From Promethearchaeota archaeon (GTDB taxonomy: Archaea; Asgardarchaeota; Lokiarchaeia; Sigyniarchaeales; SOKP01), in assembly GCA_030603385.1 (NCBI GenBank), contig JAUVXW010000028.1, positions 1 to 61,376 of the forward strand: a stretch of 61,376 bases of DNA, in the 5' to 3' direction. Shown here one piece after another: positions 29,501-37,441 of the stretch; the first letter of the stretch is position 1; each line of letters opens with the position of its first letter. The position numbers and the translations under genes were made by a program. The notes beneath the pieces are model-generated. The model did no database searches. It had not been told where the DNA came from and saw only the letters and a list, made by a program, of their open reading frames with translations.

Positions 29501-30282
29501 CTCACTCTAAAGATGTGTTAAAAGTAGCTAATACTTTGGTGAAAGATTCAGACCGAACTTTCTTCTTTATTGCAACACTCTTGAAAGAAGCAACTGAAAA
29601 GACACATAAAGACACCGCAGAAATTTTTATGGGGATTAAAGAATTAAGAGATAAGAAAATATTGATCCCAATAGAAATAGGAGCCATCGAAGCTCAACCA
29701 ATTTCTCAACAAGAATTAGTTCTTATAAATCAAAAAGTTGCAGGATTAGTAAATTTATCTCAAGAAGAAAAACAAAAATTAGTAAATGATCTTGCGCAAG
29801 TGGGTCCTGCTGAGAGGGAAGCTTACTTTGCTAGTTTAATGGAACAGCATGCAATCGTTTCAGCTCCAATTGAAGAAAAACCTGGTGCTATTTTAATCGA
29901 TAATGTAAAAGGTGCTAAAAAAGAAATTCGTAAATTAAAGAAGATGGCTAATACTGCAAGGAAAGAGAAGGATTATGGAAAAACAATTAATATTTACCAG
30001 AATGCCGCAAGAATAGCTACAAGTTGGGAATTAACTGGAGAATTAGAACAGTTAAATGAATTTATACGATTAATTAAAATTGTGGATCTTCGAATCAAGA
30101 TGAAAACACTTGAAAAAGAAGCAAAATTAGCAGCGAAAGAGGAAAAATATAACGAGGCGGCTCAAAAATATAAAATGTCTTCGAAAATTGCCTCCGAAAT
30201 ATTTAAGCTAGGTGGAACTGAACTGACAAAAGAAGTTAAGAGACTCTCGAATAAATCTAAGGAATATGAAAAATTAATTTAA
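23557..30282 (+). CDS. Giant type-I surface protein with Ig-like repeats and a cytoplasmic sensor-like tail
   Basis: This 2241-residue protein has an N-terminal signal or anchor segment (about 10-31). The ectodomain of about 1750 residues is beta-rich and full of N-x-S/T sequons. It contains at least four 110-residue Ig-like modules (each ending in an NYYNQS- or NYTA-like strand) and four 115-residue repeats starting NLGGQLEP or similar (about 1195-1670). One membrane helix lies at about 1786-1808 (ILPYLIIAGIAIAAVGGSVG). The cytoplasmic part has a compact alpha/beta domain (about 1820-1960) reminiscent of longin/roadblock folds, then helical TPR-like units to the end. It may link the cell surface to inner machinery; the fold assignment is inference. 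Large size and glycosylation are typical of Asgard surface proteins. Confidence 0.8.
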   Translation: MYNYNIKKNKRILILFLLTITISFLNFNLFMWNLDNSITDEESSTKFQPLNKLKTSSYPQTFGNSGEDINVTLHQSYVNSSFDTIVNTSIVNGNNFTLPCPTDTWFNSSYTNITVKDIFAPNRSISIEEDSQSDVYMNSDIVTSFTINQVGCYLINASFNIFVEAGTPGISVYLYNSTLGSPDTSSVQVIGSFSTSTPGWNNVKLTKTLLNNTETENNKWYIGIKKTDGDPLTACKWRFDPDPPGGTDGSNDSDAFSKPGVSWNAEARDYTLKIYISPIDKDANPSDIGLKINGDSVTNMQNGKGYWESTKINSSATGELKYNVTADWWDIECNISQVLINYTKTDLTAGSSFDVSGSGQDIAWNVTRNGGFNYFGTDFSNYRINFTIPATWHDSSIKVFNGSDEWSINKRLLGNGYREVMIPNAGNGTYWFLNATSDNLLFSINTYVDGNAYNIVNYTNVVRFNGTFTEVIDEGILNLSVYSPSPYYLNHTNTLNISQQIPGTEFFVYDWDISDNATEYGVFITRMAWNNGTAAGFLIGDLTILGESELKVISPLSFTFDASETFDLILFFNDTGQNPNIKNVTSADIQYKINDGAPRTDSIEIGEGLYNITFVCNDTDFTSNGPNVITINASYNFYNNQSKTIDITIIGETSLTIINPSAGSNFNSSEVINLIIEFNNTIRDEIITNPIINYSLNGGIDWRHDNIGDIGDNKYNILIDCNDTQFGNYGPQFIIVNTSKQYYYNQSEPLSITITGDTTLYTTEIFPDPSIGYYNSDETFNITVYFEDNGRNEGIIGGNLEVHVKEVSEPLYNKYTTVSIVDIGAGYYNITIECNNSLFYPYGKFDIKFNITKSNYYTAEEILTEIVFGNTTLTILDPIGPISYVENEIFDIQIEYEDHTLSSGILGADITYTIDGNNYLSVNVTDNLDGTYNITIYAGHTDFDPNYGNVDIIIRANKTNYINLTRSLTFERQIITQIEPLNPPSLIEVIRGNSVFYTFNYSDRLGTPIDRYDTFQNTTNLQNFEWNIVNDGAGNYTLELNTSKVLVIETPYTINFSIYAFGNQSQEISFTILVTIIQTSIEIQSWNSNSDFARSTWTNVSINFHFKDTTNNAPIDGLLDSDVKIKDYYAGTTWLPGFELFTELGPGNYKLNISTVGKNSGLYTIQLNISKYPNYNWSLAYIQFYLRGNYTQINMISVSDPEAILTPTGIGNNYTTFLGSDLTVEFNITDTEFNNNVLIEFADEYIITFKNLYTGITGTLQENLVFNLIEADYGIHTGSIITSELTDTGFYLINITVVMLNYENTTFSFNLTLVNSQINIISISNLGGQLEPFGTGDYYNSSIALDISLEFNITDNQALNKIIARDADSYLVRYINLGTGQNGTVLNNFAFNSPTSTYIGIITTSGLPVGNYLINVSVVILDYKVIPLTFNLTIVSADSYIIFITNVGGQLSPTGVGGFYEPTVATDIDIEFNTTDAYFGNIIQIEPGVSYTIYYTNIDTNENGTILHSIAEGASSHFGSLDISSFSIGNYSVTIIINKSNNIVSILSFKLRIVYANSSIISITNLGGQLEPSSIDNFYDTFIGSNIGIEFNILDAHFGTTIQIGAGISYSVYYQNIDTLESGTLQHTLSEIISLHSGSLNVSLLPVGNYSFSIIVAKSTSNVTLVNFLLRIVEKYETRITVYKPESVNAGLPFTIIIKAEYFNGTVWLPTAGSNMTITLCYNGGAGESQDYYTNSTGEIEIIIPTYSDTITLNLTIQLISAYYHQGYGPDVSDIDIIPIPLGFGFEDILPYLIIAGIAIAAVGGSVGIYRGVVVPKKREKARVLKEVKTIFDDAISLEHILVLYKGTGTCIFFKSFGSEGIDPELISGFISAICSFGKDLVCQEELNEITYGDKMLLLSDGEFIRVALVLSKKASIILRKNLMDFINGFEKSYASELPNWRGQLNVFRNAGRIVDEILSTSIILPHEITYEFSNIKALKSPHSKDVLKVANTLVKDSDRTFFFIATLLKEATEKTHKDTAEIFMGIKELRDKKILIPIEIGAIEAQPISQQELVLINQKVAGLVNLSQEEKQKLVNDLAQVGPAEREAYFASLMEQHAIVSAPIEEKPGAILIDNVKGAKKEIRKLKKMANTARKEKDYGKTINIYQNAARIATSWELTGELEQLNEFIRLIKIVDLRIKMKTLEKEAKLAAKEEKYNEAAQKYKMSSKIASEIFKLGGTELTKEVKRLSNKSKEYEKLI

Positions 30283-30285
30283 TTT

Positions 30286-30318
30286 TATTTTTTCTTTCTT
30301 TTTATTTTTTATTTTAAT
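30286..30318 (+). terminator. T-rich terminator after the giant surface gene
   Basis: Directly after the stop codon lies a run of T tracts (TTTTATTTTTTCTTTCTTTT) of the kind that terminates archaeal transcription without a hairpin. The next gene begins about 150 bp later. Confidence 0.5.
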
Positions 30319-30437
30319 ATATATCATATATTTTAATTTAGATCTAACGAAAGTAATTATAAATTGAAGTAACCTTTTTATGATCAATAAGATAAATTTT
30401 TATAGTGTAACAGAATTCCAACTGATCTTATTTTATC

Positions 30438-30959
30438 ATGTTTCTATTAAATGCTTTAGTAAGTAAAGAAATATCATCCATCAATGTTTTATTTATCTTT
30501 ATCCTAGTTTTTTCAGCTCTCATTAATTTATCTTTTTTAAGAAGAAGAAGAGAAGAAAAACGAGTAAGATCTAAAAAAAGGAGAGAGGAGAAAGAGGAGA
30601 ATAAAGAGGAAAGATCATTAAGTATGGAGGAATTTAAGAAGGTTGAGTTAAAAACAATTGTAATTGAGCAATCAGAGTTGGATAATGAATTTAATAAACT
30701 TAATTTAGAACAACAGAAAAAAGAATCATTGCTAATTCACCCTAAAATAAAAAAACAAATAGAAAAAATTGTTCTAAAAATTTTATACAAGGAAAAATCA
30801 GTAAAAACCTTAAAACTCTTGAATGATAAAGTCTTAGAGAGTGCTGCTGAACAAAAAGTCACCGTTTCTGAAAAAGTTATTAATCTGATAATAAATCAAA
30901 TGAATAAGATTGGGAAAATAGAATTTACACAGAAAGAAGGTTGGAAAATAAAGATTTAA
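30438..30959 (+). CDS. Single-pass membrane protein with coiled coil and C-terminal helical domain
   Basis: This 173-residue protein has a membrane segment at about residues 14-34, then a highly charged Arg/Glu/Lys-rich stretch (about 35-65) likely to be a coiled coil. The C-terminal 70 residues (from KIKKQIEKIVLKILYKEKS) look like a small winged-helix or helical domain. The product would be anchored with the C-terminus in the cytoplasm. I recognise no family. Confidence 0.65.
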   Translation: MFLLNALVSKEISSINVLFIFILVFSALINLSFLRRRREEKRVRSKKRREEKEENKEERSLSMEEFKKVELKTIVIEQSELDNEFNKLNLEQQKKESLLIHPKIKKQIEKIVLKILYKEKSVKTLKLLNDKVLESAAEQKVTVSEKVINLIINQMNKIGKIEFTQKEGWKIKI

Positions 30960-31001
30960 TTCTAAGTAGTTTTATGGTTTTACCGTTTTTATAAAATTTA
31001 A

Positions 31002-32234
31002 TTAATCAGATATTCCACTTTCTGTAATACTAAAAATAGCCTCACATTCAGGTAAGTGAGGTGCGTCAACTATTTTTGCTATTCTCTGTTCTCCCTTACC
31101 TTTTCGTAAATATACTCTAATAGTTGAACCATGGGCAACGATATTTCCTCCGGTAGCCCGTAAAGGGTTTCCATAAAAAACATCGGGCTTAGACTGGACT
31201 TGGTTTGTTAAAACAATTGCTAAATCTGTATATATATCGCATAACCTTAGTAAATCGTGTAGATGAGAATTTATAGTTTGTTGTCGGTTTGCTAAAGTCC
31301 CTCTTCCGATATATTCGCTTCTAAAATGTCCTATAAGTGAATCAACGACAATTAATTTTATGTTTTTTTCTTTAATAATATTAGCTGCTTCCTTAATTAG
31401 TAAAATCTGGTGATCAGAATTATAGGCTCTCCCAAAAACAATATTTTTCAACACATTATTATAATCTAAATCAAGTCCTTCAGCCATTTGAATTATTCTT
31501 TCTGGCCTAAAAGTGCCTTCTGTATCAATATACAATGCTCTACCTTCTAGTCCACCCTTTTCTTTGGGTAATTGTACATTCACACATAACTGATGCATGA
31601 TTTGAGTTTTTCCCGTTCTATATTCTCCAAAAAATTCAATTACACTTCCAGTCTCCACACCACCGCCTAAAGAATCGTCTAGTTCTTGACTACCTGTGGT
31701 GATTCGTGCGATATTTTTTCTATGTTCCCATATTGCATCTGCAGACTTAAAACCGATCCCCAATTGGGTCATCGAGGCTTTAACTAGTCTTTCAGTAGTT
31801 TTATCACCAAGACCACTTTCCTCTTTAATTATTGAGGGTGGTGTATATGCAATTGATTCAAGGCTGTTGAACCCTGCCTTTATAAGCTTATTTAAAGTAG
31901 CTTCTCCTACACCAGGAAGTTTTTTAACTGCATCTACGCAATCTTTTAAGTCATCTTCATTCCCATCAATATCAGATTTTTTTTCATCCTCTAATTGAAT
32001 ATCAATTTCATCAGTTCTTTCTTCCTCTTCTAATTCATTAAAGGCTTCAATTAGTTCTTCTTCATCATCATAGGTATTAGGATTTGCCTCTTCCACAGAA
32101 TTTTCCATTTGGGCATACTTTAAATGTTCTTTATAAATTTTTCCTTTTGTATGCGTTCTTTTGCATTCTGGGCAATAATATGCTTGACCTTCAACAAATT
32201 CACTTTTATCCTTTGTATCTACGGCTTTAGCCAT
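31002..32234 (-). CDS. radA: RadA recombinase with N-terminal zinc-finger extension
   Basis: The 410-residue protein contains the normal archaeal RadA core: helix-hairpin-helix domain ([17 protein letters not shown]), polymerisation motif region, Walker [10 protein letters not shown] and Walker [12 protein letters not shown]. The L1/L2 loops and the C-terminal ATP cap are also present. It catalyses homologous DNA strand exchange. Unusually, residues 1-100 add an extension with C21-x2-C24 and H28/H37 ([10 protein letters not shown]), then a very acidic linker. Typical RadA is about 320-350 residues. The start is supported by GAGTGA six bases before the ATG. Confidence 0.93.
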   Translation of the reverse strand: MAKAVDTKDKSEFVEGQAYYCPECKRTHTKGKIYKEHLKYAQMENSVEEANPNTYDDEEELIEAFNELEEEERTDEIDIQLEDEKKSDIDGNEDDLKDCVDAVKKLPGVGEATLNKLIKAGFNSLESIAYTPPSIIKEESGLGDKTTERLVKASMTQLGIGFKSADAIWEHRKNIARITTGSQELDDSLGGGVETGSVIEFFGEYRTGKTQIMHQLCVNVQLPKEKGGLEGRALYIDTEGTFRPERIIQMAEGLDLDYNNVLKNIVFGRAYNSDHQILLIKEAANIIKEKNIKLIVVDSLIGHFRSEYIGRGTLANRQQTINSHLHDLLRLCDIYTDLAIVLTNQVQSKPDVFYGNPLRATGGNIVAHGSTIRVYLRKGKGEQRIAKIVDAPHLPECEAIFSITESGISD

Positions 32235-32516
32235 TTTTTATCACTCGATTAAAATTTTAGAGTATTTTATATACTTAATTTTTATTATGCATAGATATTC
32301 TGGTATTTATTTTAAGTAAAATAGAGTTCTGATTTTTGGATTTACTTTATAAATATTCTAATAAGAAACGACAATATTGAGAGGATTCTTAGTTCGATGA
32401 AAAAGAGTTTTCTTGAATTCTACATATTATTTTATTTATTAAATAAAACAATAAAAACAAGATAGAATTATAAGAAAATATTAAATAAATAAACTTAATT
32501 ACTTGGTGAAATTTAA

Positions 32517-33764
32517 ATGAAGAATAACATAAAATTAGAATATTATCCAAAATTAGATGAGACAGTACTTCAAGAATCAATAGAGATCGTTCATAAAAAT
32601 AAAGAAAAATGGGATATTCCTTTTTTCTTTGATACTAAATCTTATTTAGACCTTAATCATATCAAACAAACCTCCAAGTCCGTAATAACAGAGGATATTA
32701 AGAATGTAATAGTACTAGGAACTGGAGGGTCAATTCAAACATTATTAACATTAAAACATTTATCACAGAAAAAAATATTCCCTATTACAAGTTCTAGAGC
32801 GGTAGAATTAAAAGGATGTTTGGATAAGACTTCTCCAAATGACTCAATTGTAATTCCAATCTCAAGAGGGGGGGAGACATTAGATATTAACTCTACAATT
32901 GGAATTTTATTAAGGGAAGGGTATAAGTTTCTAGGCTTATCATCTAAGGGAACTATGAATAAGATACTACAAAAAATTGGCTGCCCTATTTTAGATGTCC
33001 CTAATCTTAGTGGACGTTTTGCAGGATCAGTTACTAATGTAGGTATTGTCCCAGCATTTATTTCAGGGATTAATGTTGAAGATTTCATAAAAGGGTTGGA
33101 GGATGGATATAATTTATTTTCTGATTATAAAAAGAATTTGGCAGTAGAATTTTCAGCTTACCTATTCAACATATATAAAAAGGGTTATAATGTTATATTT
33201 TCAATGCCATATTCTAAAAATTTAGAGGGAAGCACTGGATTATGGGTTCAATGTGTTTCTGAAAGTACGGGAAAAGACGAAAAAGGTATGATCGGGACTT
33301 ATCAAGGTGCTCCAATATGCCAACATTCCGTCTTAGAATATTTGCTAGGAGGAACCAAAGGTATAGTAACGCCAGTTTTGTGGACTGTGGAACATGAAAT
33401 GCATGATTTAAGTTTGGAATCCTCTATTGAATATGTAAATGGAAAAAGTGCTCAAACAATTGTCAATTACCAGGCAGATGCAACTTTTCAAGCGTTAATT
33501 CAACAAGGTGTTCCTACTGCTAAAATCTCTATTGAAACTCCCACAGAAATGAATATGGGCATCCTTACTGCATTCATTTTATCTTCAGTATATTACCTTT
33601 GTTTGCTATTAAACGTTAATTGGGCCAATAACCCAAAAGTAATAATTGGAAAAGAGATTTGTAATCAAGCCCTTAAAGATAACGTAGATTCTGAAGAGGG
33701 AGAAGAAAAGAGAAAAATTATCGCATTAGAAAGTTTTATTAACTTTTATTCTTCTCATTTTTAG
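32517..33764 (+). CDS. pgi: Glucose-6-phosphate isomerase (SIS-domain type)
   Basis: The 415 residues cover two SIS domains. N-terminal GTGGSIQTLLTL and PISRGGETLDI bind the sugar phosphate. NLSGRFAGSVTNVGIVPAF corresponds to the GGRxSVxxxVGLxP signature. MPYSKNLEGSTGLWVQ followed by SESTGKD matches the PYxxxLxxxxxWxxQLxAESxGK signature of bacterial-type phosphoglucose isomerase, including the catalytic Glu. It interconverts glucose-6-P and fructose-6-P. It ends in a 4-bp overlap with the convergent aspartate kinase gene. Confidence 0.82.
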   Translation: MKNNIKLEYYPKLDETVLQESIEIVHKNKEKWDIPFFFDTKSYLDLNHIKQTSKSVITEDIKNVIVLGTGGSIQTLLTLKHLSQKKIFPITSSRAVELKGCLDKTSPNDSIVIPISRGGETLDINSTIGILLREGYKFLGLSSKGTMNKILQKIGCPILDVPNLSGRFAGSVTNVGIVPAFISGINVEDFIKGLEDGYNLFSDYKKNLAVEFSAYLFNIYKKGYNVIFSMPYSKNLEGSTGLWVQCVSESTGKDEKGMIGTYQGAPICQHSVLEYLLGGTKGIVTPVLWTVEHEMHDLSLESSIEYVNGKSAQTIVNYQADATFQALIQQGVPTAKISIETPTEMNMGILTAFILSSVYYLCLLLNVNWANNPKVIIGKEICNQALKDNVDSEEGEEKRKIIALESFINFYSSHF

Positions 33765-35194
33765 ATAATAAAAGCATCATATAAGACATTAATAGCTTTA
33801 ACACAATCCTTTCTTTCTATTATAGCAGTAAAATTTAATTCAGAAGAGCCCTGAGCGATCGCTAATATGTTAATATTATTATTACCTAATGTTGTAAATA
33901 CTTTACCTGCAATACCAGGTGTGTGGAGCACTCCTGCACCTATAACTGCAACAAGAGAAATATCATTATTAATTTTTATTCGAAACCAGTTCTTTCCAAA
34001 TAAATCTGAATTTCTCAATAAGAAACTTACTTTCTTCGAATCTTCGAAATCAATTCCAAATGTAATATTATTTTCAGAAGAACTCTGAGATATGAAGACA
34101 AGATTCACATTATTGTCTCCTAAGAGAGAAAACAGTTTAGAAGCTGTTCCTGAAAGTGGTATCATCGTGTCACTTTCAAGGGTAACCATTGAAAGTTTAT
34201 ATATTGAAGTAATAGCTTTAATAACATTTCCATCTTCAACAGATTCTTTCGTAATTGTAGTAAATTCATCGGAATCAGGTTCATTAAACGATCTGATTTC
34301 AGATGGAACATTTCCTTTCTCACTAACATCAAGACATAAAGGATGTAAGACTTTTGTGCCAAAAAAGGATAGTTCTTTCGCTTCAATATATGAAATTTGC
34401 TTTAAAAGAGAAGTTTTTTTAGAAATTTTTGGGTCTGCGTCTAGTAATCCCTTAACATCTTTCCAATATATAACTCTAGTATCAAATATGTTCCTTAAAG
34501 AATAAGCTATTATAGCTGCTGTTAAATCTGTCCCTCCTCTTCCTAAGGTTGTAATTTTTTTATCCTCTTTTGTAGAGGCAAAGAATCCGGTGATACAAGA
34601 TGTCAAATCAGGCTCTGATTTTAATAATGGCACTAAATCCTCATTTATAAGTGCTTCTGTATCATTTAATAATGGTAATGCATTCCCAAAATTATCATCT
34701 GTAAGGATTAACTCATTTGAGGGGAAATATTTAGATTTGATCCCTAAAGAGTTGAGATACTGAGTTAAAATAAATGTACTAAGTTTTTCTCCATAAGAAA
34801 TGATAAGATCTTGAATTTCGATACTTGGTCTTATTAATTTTATAACATGTCCTAATTGAGTTAGTTCCTCAATATTTTTTTTCAAAAATATGATTGATTT
34901 TTCATATTCGATACTTTCAAAATTCATTAATTGCTCAATTAATTTTCTATGGATAGAATTTATATTATTAAGTATACTTTCGCAACCTAAATCTTCGTTA
35001 CAAGTCTTCACGTAGAAATCAATTAGCTTATCAGTAATATCCTTCATTGCTGAAGCAACGATTACTAATCTTGACTTACCTATATATATTCTAATGATTT
35101 CTGCAGTTTGAGTATAAGATCTAGCATCTTGTAAACAAGAACCACCAAATTTCATTATTACGAGACTATTTTTCTTGTTAGTTAAACTTATCAC
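33761..35194 (-). CDS. lysC: Aspartate kinase
   Basis: This protein of about 477 residues has an amino-acid-kinase domain (IMKFGGSCLQDARSY, and later TLGRGGTDLTAAIIAYSL with WKDVKGLLDADPKI) and two C-terminal ACT domains (IPLSGTASKLFSLLGDNNVN and TPGIAGKVFTTLGNNNINIL). It phosphorylates aspartate for lysine, threonine and methionine synthesis, and the ACT domains imply feedback control by an end product. I prefer the GTG at 35194, which has GAGAGG five bases upstream; a TTG at 35212 would add six residues. Its stop overlaps that of pgi on the other strand. Confidence 0.92.
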   Translation of the reverse strand: MISLTNKKNSLVIMKFGGSCLQDARSYTQTAEIIRIYIGKSRLVIVASAMKDITDKLIDFYVKTCNEDLGCESILNNINSIHRKLIEQLMNFESIEYEKSIIFLKKNIEELTQLGHVIKLIRPSIEIQDLIISYGEKLSTFILTQYLNSLGIKSKYFPSNELILTDDNFGNALPLLNDTEALINEDLVPLLKSEPDLTSCITGFFASTKEDKKITTLGRGGTDLTAAIIAYSLRNIFDTRVIYWKDVKGLLDADPKISKKTSLLKQISYIEAKELSFFGTKVLHPLCLDVSEKGNVPSEIRSFNEPDSDEFTTITKESVEDGNVIKAITSIYKLSMVTLESDTMIPLSGTASKLFSLLGDNNVNLVFISQSSSENNITFGIDFEDSKKVSFLLRNSDLFGKNWFRIKINNDISLVAVIGAGVLHTPGIAGKVFTTLGNNNINILAIAQGSSELNFTAIIERKDCVKAINVLYDAFII

Positions 35195-35319
35195 CAAAAC
35201 CTCTCTTTTCAAAAAAAAAGGGTGCTTTTATAGATTAAAAGAAAATACTAAACTTAAATATTCATTTAAAAAAGTAGTATAAATTGATTTAAATTTTATT
35301 GAACTAATGGTAAAGTATT

Positions 35320-36558
35320 ATGACACAAAAAATTAAAATCCCATGGGCAACATGGAGAGAACCAGGATTTATAAACTTGGATTTCCCCGATTCTTGGGAT
35401 ATATCAATATGTAATATGGAAGGAGCAAAATATAGTGAATTATCAGAAGTTGAAATTAAAAATGCCATTTTAAACCCAATTGGTACCTTAAAATTATCAG
35501 AATTAGCAAAAGGGAAAACAAATATTGTTATTGTCATTGATGATATGACTAGACCAACTCCAATTTATAAAATTTTACCTTTTGTTCTTGAGGAATTGAA
35601 GAAAGCTAATATAAAAGAAAATCAAATAACAATCCTTTTAGCAATAGGGGCTCACAGACCAATGACAAGGCAAGATTGTATTCTTAAATTAGGAATGGAA
35701 ATAGTGAATAAATATAGAATTGAAAATCATCATCCTTATGAAAATTTAGAATATTTGGGTGAATCATCAAAAGGAACACCGATTTGCGTTAATAAAACGT
35801 ACGTTGATGGAGATTTAAAAATTGCTATAGGGGGTGTAATACCTCATTCTCTTGCGGGATTTGGAGGAGGTGCTAAAATAGTACTTCCAGGTGTATGTGG
35901 AATAGATACTCTTGAAGCAAATCATAAAAGTCTATCGGGAGGAATTGGAATAATTACTGAAGCACGTCGAGATATAGAGGACATTGCTGAGATGGTAGGA
36001 TTAGATTTTTCAATAAATGTAATATTTACAGATAAGGGTAAGATTGCAGGGATCTTTGCAGGGCATTTTATAAATGCTCATAGGAAGGCTATAGAATTTG
36101 GAAAGCAAGCTTATTCAACAGAAATAACCCAAAATAATCAAATTTGCTTCTTCAATACTTTTCCAGAAGACTCAGAATTAAATCAAGCTCAATATAAAGC
36201 ATTTAATTTCTTGATGACGGCGCCAAAAACACTACTCGATCCAGATGGAGCGATTGTCGCCATGACATGTTCATATGAAGGGCGGGGATATCACAGCCTT
36301 GTGGCAGAAACAGGAGCAAGACTCTATAAGAATATCGGAGACACAAAATTTTGGGATTTCTTTATCCAAAAAAGAAAGGTATATCTTTTTTCCCCGAATG
36401 TTAATGAGATAGATAAGAATCATTTATTTCCCAAATCTGTTATATTATTTAATAAATGGCCTGATTTGATTCAAGAATTGCAAAATAAATTTGGTGAAAC
36501 TCCCAGAGTAGCAATTATTCCAACTAGTATTCAGATTGCAGAGAAAAGAGAAAAATAA
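35320..36558 (+). CDS. larA: LarA-family (DUF2088) nickel-pincer racemase-like protein
   Basis: This 412-residue protein has the LarA features: DDMTRPTP in the N-terminal lobe, AIGAHRPMTRQD with the first conserved His, NHHPYENLEYLG with the second, and IPHSLAGFGGGAKIVLPGV. The C-terminal lobe carries the family's EARRDIEDIAEM. Family members use a nickel-pincer nucleotide to move a hydride at 2-hydroxy acids; the prototype is lactate racemase, and many homologues have other 2-hydroxy-acid substrates. No larB, larC or larE cofactor genes are adjacent, so the cofactor would come from elsewhere. Confidence 0.85.
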   Translation: MTQKIKIPWATWREPGFINLDFPDSWDISICNMEGAKYSELSEVEIKNAILNPIGTLKLSELAKGKTNIVIVIDDMTRPTPIYKILPFVLEELKKANIKENQITILLAIGAHRPMTRQDCILKLGMEIVNKYRIENHHPYENLEYLGESSKGTPICVNKTYVDGDLKIAIGGVIPHSLAGFGGGAKIVLPGVCGIDTLEANHKSLSGGIGIITEARRDIEDIAEMVGLDFSINVIFTDKGKIAGIFAGHFINAHRKAIEFGKQAYSTEITQNNQICFFNTFPEDSELNQAQYKAFNFLMTAPKTLLDPDGAIVAMTCSYEGRGYHSLVAETGARLYKNIGDTKFWDFFIQKRKVYLFSPNVNEIDKNHLFPKSVILFNKWPDLIQELQNKFGETPRVAIIPTSIQIAEKREK

Positions 36559-36561
36559 AAT

Positions 36562-37255
36562 TTAAAAAACAAATATAATGACTGCTATTGCTGCGATGCA
36601 ACCTAATATAGAAAATCCATATGTGATTAAATGATTACCCACTTTGAACTTGGCATGAATGATTTTGAAGTCAAGATCAATTCTAAATATATTTTCATTA
36701 GTTTTTAAATGTCCATATAGAACTAAAGGTGTCAGATACCTAACGTATAGTCTTTTCCAAAACATTATTGAAAACATCACAATTATCGAAGCAAAGGTTA
36801 TCTCTAATTGATCAGCTTTCCTTAAACGAATAATAAGATAACCAAGGAAAACAGCGCCAAATAATCCTAATTTAATAAGTAATGGCACTTCTTCAAAGGT
36901 TGAGATGGTTGAACCAGAGAGCCACCCTGTATATAAATCAAGATAATTTGGTAGAAATAAGAGTGGACTTATTAAAAACACGACAATTGGAATGCATAAA
37001 AATATTATAAATATTTTCATTTCTTTCCAATCTTTCTCAAATAGAAATTTAATAAAAAAATATGGTGCTGCAGGTAAGGTAAACCATTTAGTACACATTG
37101 TTAGTCCAGAATAAAGATAATATAAAGAAAGGATAAGAAAAATATAAAAAAAACTATCAGTTATATGATACCCACAATCTATAGGACTGAATACATTGTT
37201 TCAATATTATAATTGTACAACATCCTATAATGATGCGTTTTGTTTTTACTTCCAT
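36562..37255 (-). pseudogene. Frameshifted multi-pass membrane protein, glycosyltransferase-like
   Basis: A long frame encodes a membrane protein from about 37191 to 36562. It has five or six helices, with motifs TKWFTLPAAPYFF and WKRLYVRYLTPLVL, like archaeal DUF2029/mannosyltransferase-type enzymes. It continues upstream in the same frame (FSPIDCGYHITDSFFYIFL) without a start, back to a TGA near 37203. A natural ATG at 37255 (MEVKTKRIIIGCC) reads in another frame into the same point. Removing one A in the GAAAC near 37201 joins the frames into roughly 230 residues. This is shorter than usual (350-450) and lacks the N-terminal catalytic loop, so it is probably a decaying remnant; a sequencing indel would explain the frameshift only. 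Confidence 0.6.
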
Positions 37256-37441
37256 GTTGAGAGAAAAAAATTAAAACTATTAAATAAATTTATAGAATTT
37301 GGTTAACTAATTTCTTATAGAAGTGAAAATTCTCATTATTGAAAGTGTTTTAAGAAATATTAAGGGTAAATTTTATTATTTTGAAAGCAATAAATCAACA
37401 TATACTTAGAATTATCAAATTTTAATATAATATCAAATATA

